Source of the DNA: Coccinella septempunctata
Lineage: Eukaryota; Arthropoda; Insecta; Coleoptera; Coccinellidae
Length of the DNA stretch: 64,000 nucleotides
Direction: 5' to 3'
Assembly (NCBI RefSeq): GCF_907165205.1
Contig: NC_058193.1
Location: forward strand, 10,833,544 to 10,897,543
A model generated the notes under the pieces. That model made no database searches and had not been told where the DNA came from. It saw only the letters and a list, made by a program, of their open reading frames with translations. Positions 50,497-60,992 of this stretch are shown piece after piece (positions within the stretch are counted from its first letter, which is position 1; every line of letters begins with the position of its first letter). The translations under genes and the position numbers were made by a program.

Positions 50497-51789
50497 GGTT
50501 TTATACTCAGATTTCTCAAAATATCAAACAATTTGAAAATCATAAAATATTCAGGAATCTCCACTGAAATAGTCTAATATAAAACTATGGTATAAAGCCA
50601 AAAGTTTTTACGCTACGAGAAAAATCAGAAATAAGAAACGAAAAATAAGCTCAACTGATGTTTTCTTCAGTTCCAACGATAAAAATCTGGACACTGGGGA
50701 TGAACACCAACTTTGAAAATTTTAACGAATTAAAATTCCAATAACAAATATAGAACCTACACAAACTTCACAGACGGAATCAAATATTCCGTAGCTTTGT
50801 TAGTGGGCACTTTCACTTCGACTTTCTCTTCCGCTTTCACTTTTATAGCACTATGGAGCGCTAAAGCGTCTTCTTTTGTCAAGATTTCACTCGAGATTTC
50901 ATAACTACCTAGACGAAAAACGGTATTCTATTTGTTCGGTCCATATATCACACTCCGCTCTGTGGTCCTTGTCGACATTACTTCCGTTTAACCAATAGTG
51001 GAGTTAGTGGATCGCCGTAAAGATGTCTAAAACTATGGTGTAAGCACTGATTCGATTTTGTTTCACGTCTTGTCGGGATCAGGATACACGTCAAATTGTG
51101 GCCGCATTCGGTATTTACATCTGATCAATCTGACTGCTCTGGTTCGTTTTGTTATTCCATCTAGATGTAGGGGAATTAAATCAAATGCGTTTTTTTATTT
51201 GAATAGGACTAGTCTGATACAAATCTGTTGGCTTCCGAGTATTTGAGTGGATAAAAGAGATTAATCTGATCGTTTGAGGTTAGATCATTCGTTTGTTCGA
51301 GAAGTCTGTTTGAAAATTTAAAAATTGTTGCTTATTAAGAAGTTGGTTTAATGTCTGTGAAATAATAATTAAGTAAAATTGACAGACATTTGTCAGTTTT
51401 TAATGATAAAGTTCTTTGAACAATGACTACATCATGGTTAAAAAAAGGAGATGTTATTCACCGGAAACATTCATTATTAGCTAGATACCAAAGGGTAATG
51501 ACAAAGAGTAACAACAGTGCTATTTGGTAATGAGGAGCTGTTTCTCAAGCAAAATCTGTGGGTGACCACATCCTACATTATTAGCTTCTGTAACCATCAG
51601 AAATTGAAAAAAGTGGGTATCGAAAGTTGATGGATACATTTTGAAGTGTTGTTGAAACTGCCTATCAGGAAAATTCGGAACAAACTTCAGTAAAATTCTT
51701 AGTTTTGTTTATTTGATTTTCCTCTTCGTCATCACTATCACACATGGTGGCCATGCATTATTGCCACAATGGCCTTCAGAGCGGTCTCC
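50497..51789. other. Jockey leader and unassigned DNA
   Basis: 50497 to about 50990 is probably the Jockey 5' untranslated region/internal promoter; no exact start was found. The remainder to 51789 shows no recognisable gene. Confidence 0.4.
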
Positions 51790-52128
51790 ATTCCTTGTTG
51801 ATCGAGTAAACTGCTAAGCCCTAAATATTGATGAAAAAATACAGAAAACTAACGAACCATCAAAGAAAAAAATCGCACTTATGATTTCCGAAATTGAGAT
51901 TTCGTCATCAAGCGATGTCATCGGACTATACGCGTTGAGCCGTTCTAAAATGTTTAAATCTGAGTCGTTATTTCGATTCAACACATCCATAACTCCATGA
52001 GCATCCCTCATAGAGAAGTTAACTTTTCTGCTTGGCCATACACAATTTCAATAGTTTCGAAAAAACGCCTGTGATCATGGTTATTGTTGTAAGCTTGTAT
52101 TGTCCTAGCTTTTTTCTCTCCACCAGCT
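51790..52128 (-). pseudogene. RTE-type LINE fragment (segment before the RT)
   Basis: On the minus strand from 52128: SWWREKKARTIQAYNNNHDH, RRFFETIEIVYG, then, one base off, RDAHGVM and, in frame 52011-51814, LNRNNDSDLNILERLNAYSP with LDDEISISEIISAI. This is the linker between endonuclease and RT in RTE-type LINEs (W....A.EIQ...D......FF..+K..YGP; LL.......+ILERW..HF..LLN). It is abutted at 52129 by the TTTA tail of LINE-A. A related segment in plus orientation lies at 63730-64000. Confidence 0.62.
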
Positions 52129-52156
52129 ATTTATTTATTTATTTATTTATTTATTG
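52129..52156. repeat. (TTTA)n tail of LINE-A
   Basis: Seven TTTA units, reading AAAT-type on the minus strand, at the 3' end of LINE-A. Confidence 0.8.
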
Positions 52157-52281
52157 ATTCACATTTACAATAAAAAGAAAAAAAAGAACATTCAGTGTGA
52201 GCAACACCCAAAACAACAAAATTTTAATTCTCAGACAAAGTCGTGACAGAGCTGATACCGATATGGAGAAGTTGCTAGAGA

Positions 52282-53352
52282 CTACTGACGCGACTGTACA
52301 GGCGCAGATTTCCATCTGTCATATCTGTTCTTGAAGGCATTGACAGAATCAGCTTCGACAATTGATCTCGGGAGGGCATTCCACTGGTCGAAGACACTGT
52401 TGGATAGAAAAACCTGTCTGGTGGATGTCTTGAAGAACTCATGGCTTAGTTTCAGGTAGTGGCCCCGGAGATGGTTGCTGTTTAACGTGTACATACCTTT
52501 CACTGGTTCACCGAACTGGCCCCTGAGTGCACGGAATGTAAAAATTAGGTCGCCGCGACTCCGACGATCTTCGAAGGTGGGGAGGTCAAATATTTCCAAC
52601 CGTTCTTCGTATCGAGGGCGAAGAAAGCCGTAGATGAGGCGGGAAGCCCAACGCTGAACAGATTCCGAAGCACCACAATCATTCCTCGTCGAACACCACC
52701 AGGCTGGTCCAGCATACTCCATAATAGGTCTTATATAAGTTTTGTAAAGAAGACCATATGTTTTGTGGTCGCAACCATGAAACGATTTGTAAAGTAGATG
52801 AGTCATCTGTCTCGCTCTTTTACACACGTTGGAAATGTGTTCGTGCCAAGTGAGATCGTGCGAAACTGTCAGACCGAGGTCACAATGGCTCAGAACTGGA
52901 CGAATCGTAGCTCCCTCCAAAGTGTATCGGCTCTTTGGGTTATTTTTACCTATGTGTAGTACTATACACTTTTCCCAGTTGAGGGGTAATAACCAATCAC
53001 GGCACCACTGGGAAATGCTTCTGAGGTCTCTTTGGAATTGTTGAGAGCACATGGGTGGGTAGTTGTAGAGTTTGGAGTCATCAGCAAAGAAGGAGGAAGG
53101 AGACACTAAAATGCGTGGTAAGTCTGACGAGTAGAGCAGGAACAGGATAGGTCCCAGCACCGAGCCCTGAGGAACGCCCGACACGACATGGTTATCGTTA
53201 GAAGATATACTGTCGCCCACTCTGACACGATATGATCTGCGCGACAGGAAAGCTTCGAACCAGGAAAGCAGTTTACCTCCGATTCCCAGGTGTTGCAGCT
53301 TTGAAATCAGACGGCGATGAGGGACACGGTCAAATGCCTGGTAAAAATCCAA
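52282..53352 (-). CDS. LINE-A reverse transcriptase, C-terminal two thirds
   Basis: 356 codons starting inside the RT: DFYQAFDRVPHRRLISKLQ (residues 2-20, catalytic aspartate near the start), VVSGVPQGSVLGPILFLLYS (56-75) and SSFFADDSKLYNYP (86-99, catalytic DD). It continues with the thumb and the LINE tail: CDLGLTVSHDLTWHEHIS, IRPIMEYAGPAWWCST, ESVQRWASRLIYGF and NSNHLRGHYLKLSHEFFKT, ending FDQWNALPRSIVEADSVNAF. All RT catalytic residues visible are intact. The beginning of the RT is in another phase at 53973-53473. Confidence 0.88.
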   Translation of the reverse strand: MDFYQAFDRVPHRRLISKLQHLGIGGKLLSWFEAFLSRRSYRVRVGDSISSNDNHVVSGVPQGSVLGPILFLLYSSDLPRILVSPSSFFADDSKLYNYPPMCSQQFQRDLRSISQWCRDWLLPLNWEKCIVLHIGKNNPKSRYTLEGATIRPVLSHCDLGLTVSHDLTWHEHISNVCKRARQMTHLLYKSFHGCDHKTYGLLYKTYIRPIMEYAGPAWWCSTRNDCGASESVQRWASRLIYGFLRPRYEERLEIFDLPTFEDRRSRGDLIFTFRALRGQFGEPVKGMYTLNSNHLRGHYLKLSHEFFKTSTRQVFLSNSVFDQWNALPRSIVEADSVNAFKNRYDRWKSAPVQSRQ

Positions 53353-53472
53353 ATAGACGACATCAACAGGAACGGAGCGGTCGGACGCCTTGGTCCAGTC
53401 GGAAATACAGGTGAGTAGGTTGGTAACTGTCGAACGCCCAGGACACAGCCGTGTTGTTCTACAGGAATAATA

Positions 53473-53973
53473 TCATTGACTGAGCAATATTCTAGTAGGT
53501 AGTTGGTCGCAAATAATTCTTTCCAGGATCTTAGAAACTGAGGAGAGCAGGCTTATCGGGCGGTAATTGTTTGGAGAGGTTTTGTCTCCATCCTTGAAGA
53601 TTGGGGTAATTAGTGCTGACAACCATTCAGATGGGAGGGTAGAGGACGACATCGACATCCTAAAAAGAATATAAAGGGGACGAGCTACTGCCTTTGCGCA
53701 TCGGTGAAGCAGATATAGAGAGATCTTATCAGGTCCTGGCGCCGAGGAGGTCCGTACGTTGGAAAGGTATTTCTCGACAATTCCTTCAGTAAGGAAGATG
53801 TCAAACAGTAGTGCGATAGACCGAGGTGTCTGTGGGGTGGGCAAAGGTCCCTGCGGCTCAGAGGTGAATGATGTTTTGAACAAATCGGCAAGTATATCAG
53901 CCGTTTCCGTCGGACTAGAGCTCAGCTGACCCGATAGATTTCTGACCACTGAAGCCGCTACTTTGCTGTTCAA
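53473..53973 (-). CDS. LINE-A reverse transcriptase, N-terminal part
   Basis: 166 codons: SSAPGPDKISLYLLHRCAKA, LPSEWLSALITPIFKDGDKT and SPNNYRPISLLSSVSKILER are RT blocks 0-2. The frame stops at 53473; the continuation (PGRSTVTNLL near 53430) is in the frame of the 53352 segment, so one frameshift near 53465 divides the domain. Upstream it is continuous with 54459-54025 except for a stop at about 54027. Confidence 0.82.
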   Translation of the reverse strand: MNSKVAASVVRNLSGQLSSSPTETADILADLFKTSFTSEPQGPLPTPQTPRSIALLFDIFLTEGIVEKYLSNVRTSSAPGPDKISLYLLHRCAKAVARPLYILFRMSMSSSTLPSEWLSALITPIFKDGDKTSPNNYRPISLLSSVSKILERIICDQLPTRILLSQ

Positions 53974-54024
53974 GGAGGAACGGACGTACTTGAAAAACTT
54001 CTTCTTGTTGCTGGATGAGGCAAG

Positions 54025-55068
54025 CTAGTTCTCAAAGATTCTTTTCGATTGTTGAAGGGACATCGATACAAAGTTGGAGTGATTGCGGTGAATGACATAA
54101 TCCTGGGTAGATCTGGTTCTCAGGTATCTTTGCCACAACGATTTCTTGCGTCTAACAAGCCTCAACGTGTGCTCATCGATCCATGGTTTAGCTGGGTTAG
54201 TTTTGATGACCACCGTCCTGGAGTTTGCTGATAGGGCTCTGTTGATTGTGTCGGAGATTGTGGCCCACATTGAGTCGATACTATCTTCCTCAGCTAGGAG
54301 AAGGTCCCAATAGGTTTGCAACAAAATGGAGGACTGTTCACTATAATTGATTCTGGTAACTGACTTTTTGGACAAATTTGTTGGTGGAGGCATGGAAATC
54401 TGGATTTCGGTAGTGATCGTAAGGTGATCCGACCTTCCAAAGGGAGGAAGATAATTCATTTCACAGACAATATCAGGATCCGAGACCAGGAGGAGGTCTA
54501 AAGTAGATGGAGTCTAGTCAGGACGGTATCTTGTGGAGCGGTCCACCAACTGCTGTAGTCTCGAGTTGAAAAGCATCTTAGCATAGGGATACGAATGGGA
54601 GGCAACTGAAGGGAGGCTTGTGAGGGGCCATTCAATATCTCGGCAGTTGAAATCCCCAGATATCAGGATATTGTTGTAGGTCGTGGACAATTGGTTCAAA
54701 AACAACGAGCATTTGATATCACAAGCACACGGCCTGGGGCGGTAGATACAGATTAGCAGAATGAAAATATGTGAACTTGTTAGTTCCAGGAACAAATTGT
54801 CGATATCAGGCCAGTCGTGGTTGAGAATGCTCACGTGGAGAAAATCGGTTATTTTATTACTGAGATACATAGATACATACTCCCCGGTAACCAACTGCTT
54901 CCTTGCTATCAGAACGCAAAAGGGAGTATCCAGGAATATTGTATATCGAACTAGACAAGGAGGACTGGAGCCATGACTCACTGATGAAAACTATGTAGGG
55001 GTTATTTAGCTGAATGAAGGTTAAAAGTTCCGAATACTTTGATGAAGGGGACTGGATATTATTGTACA
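54025..55068 (-). pseudogene. LINE-A endonuclease and linker
   Basis: Starts next to the foldback with MYNNIQSPSSKYSELLTF and SESWLQSSL (ETWL-like box). The frame 54981-54514 has DNLFLELTSSHIFILLICIY and ILISGDFNCRDIEWP, the GDFN catalytic box. A stop at about 54513 is followed by TLDLLLVSDPDIV and GRSDHLTITTEIQ, the SDH box. The linker continues to 54025 (KPWIDEHTLRLVRRKKSLWQ). Except for the two stops and a phase change near 54900 the domain is complete, lacking only the first few residues at the foldback junction. Confidence 0.8.
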
Positions 55069-55069
55069 T

Positions 55070-55573
55070 TAGTGGCCAGACCTGGAGGGTGAATGGTTTT
55101 TTGGTATCCTTAATTTTTCTTAATTCGTGAAGGACCTCGCGCGGTATGTTTATAAGACTGTTTTGGGCTGCAACATCGCCAGGCTTGTTAATTGCTGTCG
55201 CCATGTTGTCTGATTTCGCCTTCCGGCAAGCCCTTACAGAAAAAAAGTATACGCTTGTTCTACCAAGCAACCTTTGGCGGAAAAGCGTGTCTCGCTTAAG
55301 GCAACTATTGGATGTTCGTTGCAGTGCCTTATCAATTAGGGAGGTACGCCTCTCGGGTCGGTCAGCCTTAGGGTTGTCTAGCAAGGTTCTGACGTTCCAT
55401 GCTGCAAAAGCTATGTGCTTTTCATTAGTGATTGTACGATGATTCACTACTGGCTCAGGCACTCTCCCTGGGAGATCCGAATGGAATGGTATTTTACCTC
55501 CGGATACACATGTTTCAGCTTGTTTCGGAAACCGAAATCTCATTATTTCGAAATCATGTCTCCACGCCCTCAA
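55070..55573 (-). pseudogene. RTE-endonuclease-like coding segment in left arm
   Basis: The frame from 55573 begins MRAWRHDFEIMRFRFPKQAE and includes HIAFAAWNVRTLLDNPKADR and PERRTSLIDKAL, the start of an RTE-type LINE endonuclease (WNVRTLLD...R...L). After that the sequence (LLGRTSVYFFSVRACRKAKS, INKPGDVAAQNSLINIPREV) is no longer clear endonuclease. The frame runs on without a stop into LINE-A endonuclease at 55068. The same segment is mirrored at 57854-58359 with a few changed residues. Confidence 0.5.
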
Positions 55574-56367
55574 TTTGAAACCCTCCTAAGACCCCATAAT
55601 CTTAGGGTACAAAAATTCTTCTTTTGGGTACATTTCGGTACAAAACTAGTACAAAACGTTGGAAGAAAAAAAATTTGCAATTTCAAAAGAGGGAGGGGGT
55701 GAGCATGTCAATTGTTACCGCGAACTGAACTCCGTATTTTCTTCATTTTAATTACGGTACAAAACTTTTTTCAACGGTACATTTCGGTACAAAACTAGTT
55801 CACATGTTTCAGCTTGTTTCGGAAACCGAAACTTCATTATTTCAAAAACATGTCTCCAGCCCCCTCAATGTGAAACCCTCCTAAGACCTCTGAATCTTAG
55901 GGTACAAAAATTTTTCTTCACGGTACATTTCGGTACAAAACTAGTACAGAACTTTGAGATATAAAAAATTTGCAATTTCAAAAGTGGGGGGTGAGCCTGT
56001 CTATTGTTACCCCGAACTGAACTCCGTATTTTCATCATTTTAATTAGGGGTACAAAACTTTTTTCCAACGGTACATTTCGGTACAAAACTAGTACAAAAC
56101 TTTAGCATCAAAAAAAGGTGAAAACTCAAATTTGGGGGGGCTGGAGACATGGACCTGATATTAATCTACGAGTCCACGACGCCGTCTGCCACCCTGAGGA
56201 CCATCTATCTTGCCATTTTTTGAGAGACCTTTTTCTGGCCATCCTCCTGTTTCTGGCCAATCTGCTGCCAACAGTGTAGAGAAAGCACACCTCCCCAATC
56301 AGTCAATCTATCCATCTATCTATCTATCTACCTATATACATAATCGACAAATATTTCCCTCTATATA

Positions 56368-56761
56368 CAGGGTGTCTCAAGTTCGAGTGCCTATTAGACG
56401 TTTCTGGAGAACTAGACATATTTGAAATCTGAAAATTGGGATTATGATATTGTTCGAAGTTCTCTACAGAGCTAAAATATTTTCGGAGCCCAAAAACTTC
56501 CGGTTATACAGGGAGTTTTCTATTCCTGGTATGATCGAGTATTCAATAGTGAATACTCGATCATACCAGGAATAGAAAACTTGAAAAAAATTTTTTCGTC
56601 GAATTTATTTTCACTCCCTGTATAACCGGAAGTTTTTGGGCTCCGAAAATATTTTAGCTCTGTAGAGAACTTCGAACAATATCATAATCCCAATTTTCAG
56701 ATTTCAAATATGTCTAGTTCTCCAGAAACGTCTAATAGGCACTCGAACTTGAGACACCCTG
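56368..56761. mobile_element. Central MITE of the foldback, TA-flanked
   Basis: Ends CAGGGTGTCTCAAGTTCGAG and inverted copy, with TA outside (56366-56367, 56762-56763). It is palindromic almost throughout; the right half carries about 32 extra bases near 56581-56612. The terminal CAGGGTG is shared with the MITEs at 5970, 41703 and 44689, so it is assigned to the same Tc1/mariner type. Confidence 0.78.
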
Positions 56762-57853
56762 TATATAGAGGGAAATATTTGTCGATTATGTATATAGGTA
56801 GATAGATAGATAGATGGATAGATTGACTGATTGGGGAGGTGTGCTTTCTCTACACTGTTGGCAGCAGATTGGCCGGAAACAGGAGGATGGCCAGAAAAAG
56901 GTCTCTCAAAAAATGGCAAGATAGATGGTCCTCAGGGTGGCAGACGGCGTCGTGGACTCGTAGATTAATATCAGGTCCATGTCTCCAGCCCCCCCAAATT
57001 TGAATGTTCACCTTTTTTTGATGCTAAAGTTTTGTACTAGTTTTGTACCGAAATGTACCGTTGGAAAAAAGTTTTGTACCCCTAATTAAAATGATGAAAA
57101 TACGGTTTTCAGTTTGGGGGGGCCGTAGACATGCTCACCCCCCACTTTTGAAATTGCAAATTTTTTATATCTCAAAGTTCTATACTAGTTTTGTACCGAA
57201 ATGTACCGTGAAGAAAAATTTTTGTACCCTAAGATTCAGAGGTCTTAGGAGGGTTTCAAATTGAGGGGGCTGGAGACATGTTTTTGGAATAATGAAGTTT
57301 CGGTTTCCGAAACAAGCTGAAACATGTGTACTAGTTTTGTACTACCGAAATGTACCGTGGAAAAAAAGGTTTGTACCCTAATTAAAATGAAGAAAATACG
57401 GAGTTCAGTTCAGGGTAACAATAGACAGGCTCACCCCCCACTTTTGAAATTGCAAATTTTTTATACTTCTAAGTTTTGTACTAGTTTTGTACCGAAATGT
57501 ACCCTCAAGAAAAATTTTCGTACCCTAAGATTAAGGGGTCTTAGGGAGGGTTTCAAATTAGGGGGGCTGAAGACATGTTTTTTGAAATAATGAAGTTTCG
57601 GTTTCGGAAACAAGCTGAAACATGTGTACTAGTTTTGTACCGAAATATACCGTTGAAAAAAGTTTTGTACCGTAATCAAAATGAAGAAAATACGGAGTTC
57701 AGTTCGCGGTAACAATTGACATGCTCACCCCCTCCCTCTTTTGAAATTGCAAATTTTTTTTCTCCCAACGTTTTGTACTAGTTTTGTACCGAAATGTACC
57801 CAAAAGAAAAATTTTTGTACCCTAAGATTAAGGGGTCTTAGGAGGGTTTCAAA

Positions 57854-58359
57854 TTGAGGGCGTGGAGACATGATTTCGAAATAATGAGATTTCGGTTTCC
57901 GAAACAAGCTGAAACATGTGTATCCGGAGGTAAAATACCATTCCATTCGGATCTCCCAGGGAGAATGCCTGAGCCAGTAGTGAATCATCGTACAATCACT
58001 AATGAAAAGCACATAGCTTTTGCAGCATGGAACGTCAGAACCTTGCTAGACAACCCTAAGGCTGACCGACCCGAGAGGCGTACCGCCCTAATTGATAAGG
58101 CACTGCAACGAACATCCAATAGTTGCCTTAAGCGAGACACGCTTTTCCGCCGAAGGTTGCTTGGTAGAACAAGCGTATACTTTTTTTCTGTAAGGGCTTG
58201 CCGGAAAGCGAAATCAGACAACATGGCGACAGCAATTAACAAGCCTGGCGATGTTGCAGCCCAAAACAGTCTTATAAACATACCGCGCGAGGTCCTTTAC
58301 GAATTAAGAAAAATTAAGGATACCAAAAAACCATTCACCCTCCAGGTCTGGCCACTAAT
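57854..58359 (+). pseudogene. RTE-endonuclease-like coding segment in right arm
   Basis: Mirror of 55573-55070. Differences include PGRM for PGRV, RTAL for RTSL and FRRR for FRQR. It ends in FTLQVWPL at the gypsy LTR (58360). As in the left arm, only the WNVRTLLDN segment is convincingly RTE-like. Confidence 0.5.
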
Positions 58360-58562
58360 TGTTATAGTGTAGGTATACTGTTTAGGAACACCTATATGTA
58401 TTTGTGTATATGTTTTAACATATTGCGATTTCCATCTTCAGGCGATTGCTTTCTGTACATATGTAGATAAAAATCATTGTAAAATTTGACGTGGATAAAT
58501 AAAGAGCTCCCGCAAGATTCCTGAGTTTAAATATATCTCTTGCATATTCAAGAGTTATAACA
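58360..58562 (+). repeat. Gypsy 5' LTR
   Basis: 203 bp from TGTTATAG to GTTATAACA; the ends form a short inverted repeat TGTTATA/TATAACA. An AATAAA lies at 58498-58503. It starts exactly where the right foldback arm ends. Confidence 0.75.
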
Positions 58563-58563
58563 G

Positions 58564-58577
58564 TGGCGACGAGGTTT
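58564..58577 (+). promoter_or_regulatory. Gypsy primer-binding site
   Basis: TGGCGACGAGGTTT directly after the LTR. The TGG start fits a tRNA CCA end; the tRNA is not determined. Confidence 0.6.
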
Positions 58578-58609
58578 TTCAATTGTTTCGACGTGAGTGA
58601 AAAAGTGAA

Positions 58610-59842
58610 ATGACGGAGTCTGAAGAAAAGTTCACTGTTGGACATCTCAGAGTATTCGACGCCATCAACAATGACTGGTCAATTTTCAAGCCCAGGTTAT
58701 CGAATTTCTTCGAAGCAAATAAAATTATGGATGAGGCAAGAAAAAGAGCCATTTTTCTGATCCTGCTGTCTGAACATTCATACAGGCTCATATTTAGCTT
58801 ATGTATGCCAGCTGCTCCAGAATCAAAATCCTATAACGAACTGTTAGAACTTTTCAATTTACACTTCGGACAACAACAATCAATTTTTGCCGCAAGAAGT
58901 GAGTTCTACAGTTCTCATCAGTATCCTGAGGAATCTATAAAAGAATGGGCTGTTCGAATTAGAAGTCTGGCAGCCAATTGCAAGTTCAAACAAGAATTAA
59001 ATATATGTCTACGTGATCGTTTCATCATGGGTTTGCCAAAAGGACCCATCAAGGACAGATTATTCGAAGAAGATGGTGATATCAGTTTCGAGGACGCCAT
59101 AAGGATAGCCAGTAATAAGGAGGCAGCCATGTTGAAAACCGATGTGCAACGTTCAAATGTGAAGACCGAACCTTTGCAGTATGTGCGCAATCTCCCCAAG
59201 GTACGTCAAAGCAACACGTCACAGAATAGAAAAGGACCGACGCAGCCTAAGTCTCCATCTCTGTCAAGTCCAAGGAAGAGCACAGCAGCCTGCGCAGTGT
59301 GTGGTAGAAGAAATCACACAACACAGAATTGCAGATTCAAGGATTACAGCTGTCACAAGTGTCATAGGAAAGGACATCTAGCACCGATGTGTCGTGAAAG
59401 TAAACAGGTATCCGATTCGAAAAATAGACATGAACATAATTTCATTGAGTCTGATTTTTCTTTATTCCATATCGGTAAAACTAGTGCTGATGAACCCATA
59501 ATGTTGAATTTAAAAATAAATAATAATATAATTGATTTTCAAGTGGATACTGGAGCAAGTGTTTCAGTAATTTCTGAGAAATTTTACAGAGAAAATTTTA
59601 ATAATTATAAACTGCTAGACACTCAACAAAAATTTTCTTCTTACATAGGAGAGTGTTTTCCAGCTGTTGGATTCATAATAGTAAAGGTTGAAGAAGTCAA
59701 TTTCCGAAGAATTTCACCAAAAAGTATTAAATTGTATATCATCAAAAATGGAGGGCCTCCCCTTCTAGGAAGAGATTTTCTTCGAATTTTTGAATTTGGT
59801 TCATCTTCCATTAATTTTTGCGAGGATTTCACCTCATTTTTT
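58610..59842 (+). CDS. Gypsy gag-protease
   Basis: Open from MTESEEKFTVGHLRVFDAIN for about 411 genuine codons. Capsid-like helical region to residue 170 (ELLELFNLHFGQQQSIFAAR). Two zinc knuckles CAVCGRRNHTTQNC (228-241) and CHKCHRKGHLAPMC (248-261). Protease active site FQVDTGASVSVIS with D313 and later LLGRDFLRIF (the L-G-R-D box). The protein is interrupted by a LINE at about 59843; the last about 17 residues of the open frame (to 59896) belong to that LINE. All motifs are intact. Confidence 0.88.
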
Positions 59843-60884
59843 AGTGAGCAAATTGTACAATCTTGGATTTCGGGGAGTGTTCCTGGATTGGATTAAACAT
59901 TATGTGTCAGACAGACGATTGCATGTGAGAGTTATGGACGTTTTCTCTGAAGAGTGTGTTGTGGATCTCGGTGTTCCTCAGGGATCAGTTTTAGGTCCTC
60001 TTCTATTCATTCTCTTTATAAATGACCTCCCACACCATATAAAGACTAAAATTATTATATTTGTAGATGACACCTCGTTTATTGTAACAGCTGAGAATCT
60101 GGATGAACTCACAGAGTTATGTCAAACACTTTTGGTGTCTTTCGCCAATTGGTGTAAGCTGAATGCACTTGTTCTGAATTTAGATAAGACAAAGCTAGTA
60201 AAATTTGGTTTGAAGAAAGGAAATAATTTAGTTCTAAAACACGGTCATTATAACTTGATTTCTGAAGAGTCTACAAAGTTTCTGGGTATTTATATTGATG
60301 AGTGTCTGAGATGGTCCGAACAGATATCACATGTCAGCAGGAAGCTTAGTTCTTCATATTATGCAATTCGTCGTATTAGGGATTCTCTTCCTCTTGCTGC
60401 TGTCCTGAATGTTTACTACAGCTTGGTTTTTAGCCACATGGCATATAATGTCCTGATCTGGGGTTGCTCTGGGGATCTTATGAGGGTATTTGTAGCACAG
60501 AAACGCATCATTCGAATGATATTCCGTCTCAGTCCACTAACATCTTGTAAGACTGTATTTGTAAAACATGAGATTTTAACAGCTCCTTGTATATATTTAT
60601 ACAAATGTCTCTTATACATTAAAAAGAATGAGGCGTATACTCCTAAGCTTTCCGACGCCCACAACTATGATACAAGGAATACTAGAACTTTTATTGTACC
60701 TAAACATAGAACAACGAAATATGAGACATCTGCTAAATATAAGAGTATTATTTTGTATAATCATCTTCCCGATTCAATTAAATCACTGAAGTTGTCTGCT
60801 TTTGGTAAGAAAATAGAATCTTTACTTTTAAGTAAATGTTATTATAGTATTAATGAATATCTTAATGATGAATGCATTCATTGA
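59843..60884 (+). CDS. RT fragment of the inserted LINE
   Basis: About 347 codons open to a stop at 60884. RT blocks: DLGVPQGSVLGPLLFILFIN and IIIFVDDTSFIVTA (VDD catalytic box), then LVLNLDKTKLVKFG, FLGIYIDECLRWSEQI and the tail AYNVLIWGCSGDLMRVFVAQ, KRIIRMIFRLSPLTSCKTVF, YDTRNTRTF and IILYNHLPDSIKSL. The first RT blocks, including the first catalytic aspartate, are missing through 5' truncation. The tail is intact, so the insertion is recent. Confidence 0.85.
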
Positions 60885-60992
60885 TTTGTAATTTCAATTC
60901 CTCTCTATGTTATGTATATTTTGACTTGTCCTATACACTGTATTGTGTCTGAATGGATTAATAAAAACTATTCTATTCTATTCTATTCTATT
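59843..60992 (+). mobile_element. CR1-like LINE inserted in gypsy, 5'-truncated
   Basis: Begins within the RT (LVSKLYNLGFRGVFLDWIKH) and ends with an (ATTCT)n tail (60968-60992). The gypsy frame continues on both sides: protease end on the left, DLVDDLKSKFKKLFEPG on the right. Different family from LINE-A. Confidence 0.85.

Larger units (their letters stand above)
52129..55068 (-). mobile_element. LINE-A (CR1-like), ORF2 part
   Basis: Minus strand: endonuclease (55068-54100), RT (53973-52700) and C-terminal region (to 52282), ending in a TTTA repeat. ORF1 of the same element is at 62226-63132, separated by the foldback and gypsy elements. Only two in-frame stops and one frameshift are obvious, so this copy is fairly young. 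CR1-like by its PHD-finger ORF1, FADD RT box and short-unit 3' repeats. Confidence 0.82.
55069..58359. mobile_element. 3.3-kb foldback-like inverted repeat with tandem-repeat arms
   Basis: Left arm 55069-56547 and right arm 56548-58359 are inverted copies of each other, with the symmetry centre at 56546-56549 (4-bp spacer ATAG). The outer ends are ATTAGTGGCCAGACC and its complement. Each arm carries from outside in: a coding-like segment; units of about 295 bp in tandem (two junctions in the left arm at 55507 and 55801, three in the right at 57316, 57614 and 57908); a GATA-type simple repeat; and a central MITE. The arms are not identical (different unit number, point changes), so this is not a simple reading artefact. 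Drosophila FB elements have similar architecture. Confidence 0.82.

Noticed and set aside
54857..55573. A 238-codon fusion gene joining RTE-like and CR1-like endonuclease
   Set aside because: The join lies exactly at the foldback border and the mirrored arm ends at the same residue, so the continuity is probably due to element junctions.
55069..58359. Assembly artefact explanation for the palindrome (unsplit hairpin read)
   Set aside because: The arms differ in tandem-unit number, in a roughly 32-bp segment near the centre and by point changes, which a simple hairpin read artefact would not give. It is not excluded entirely.
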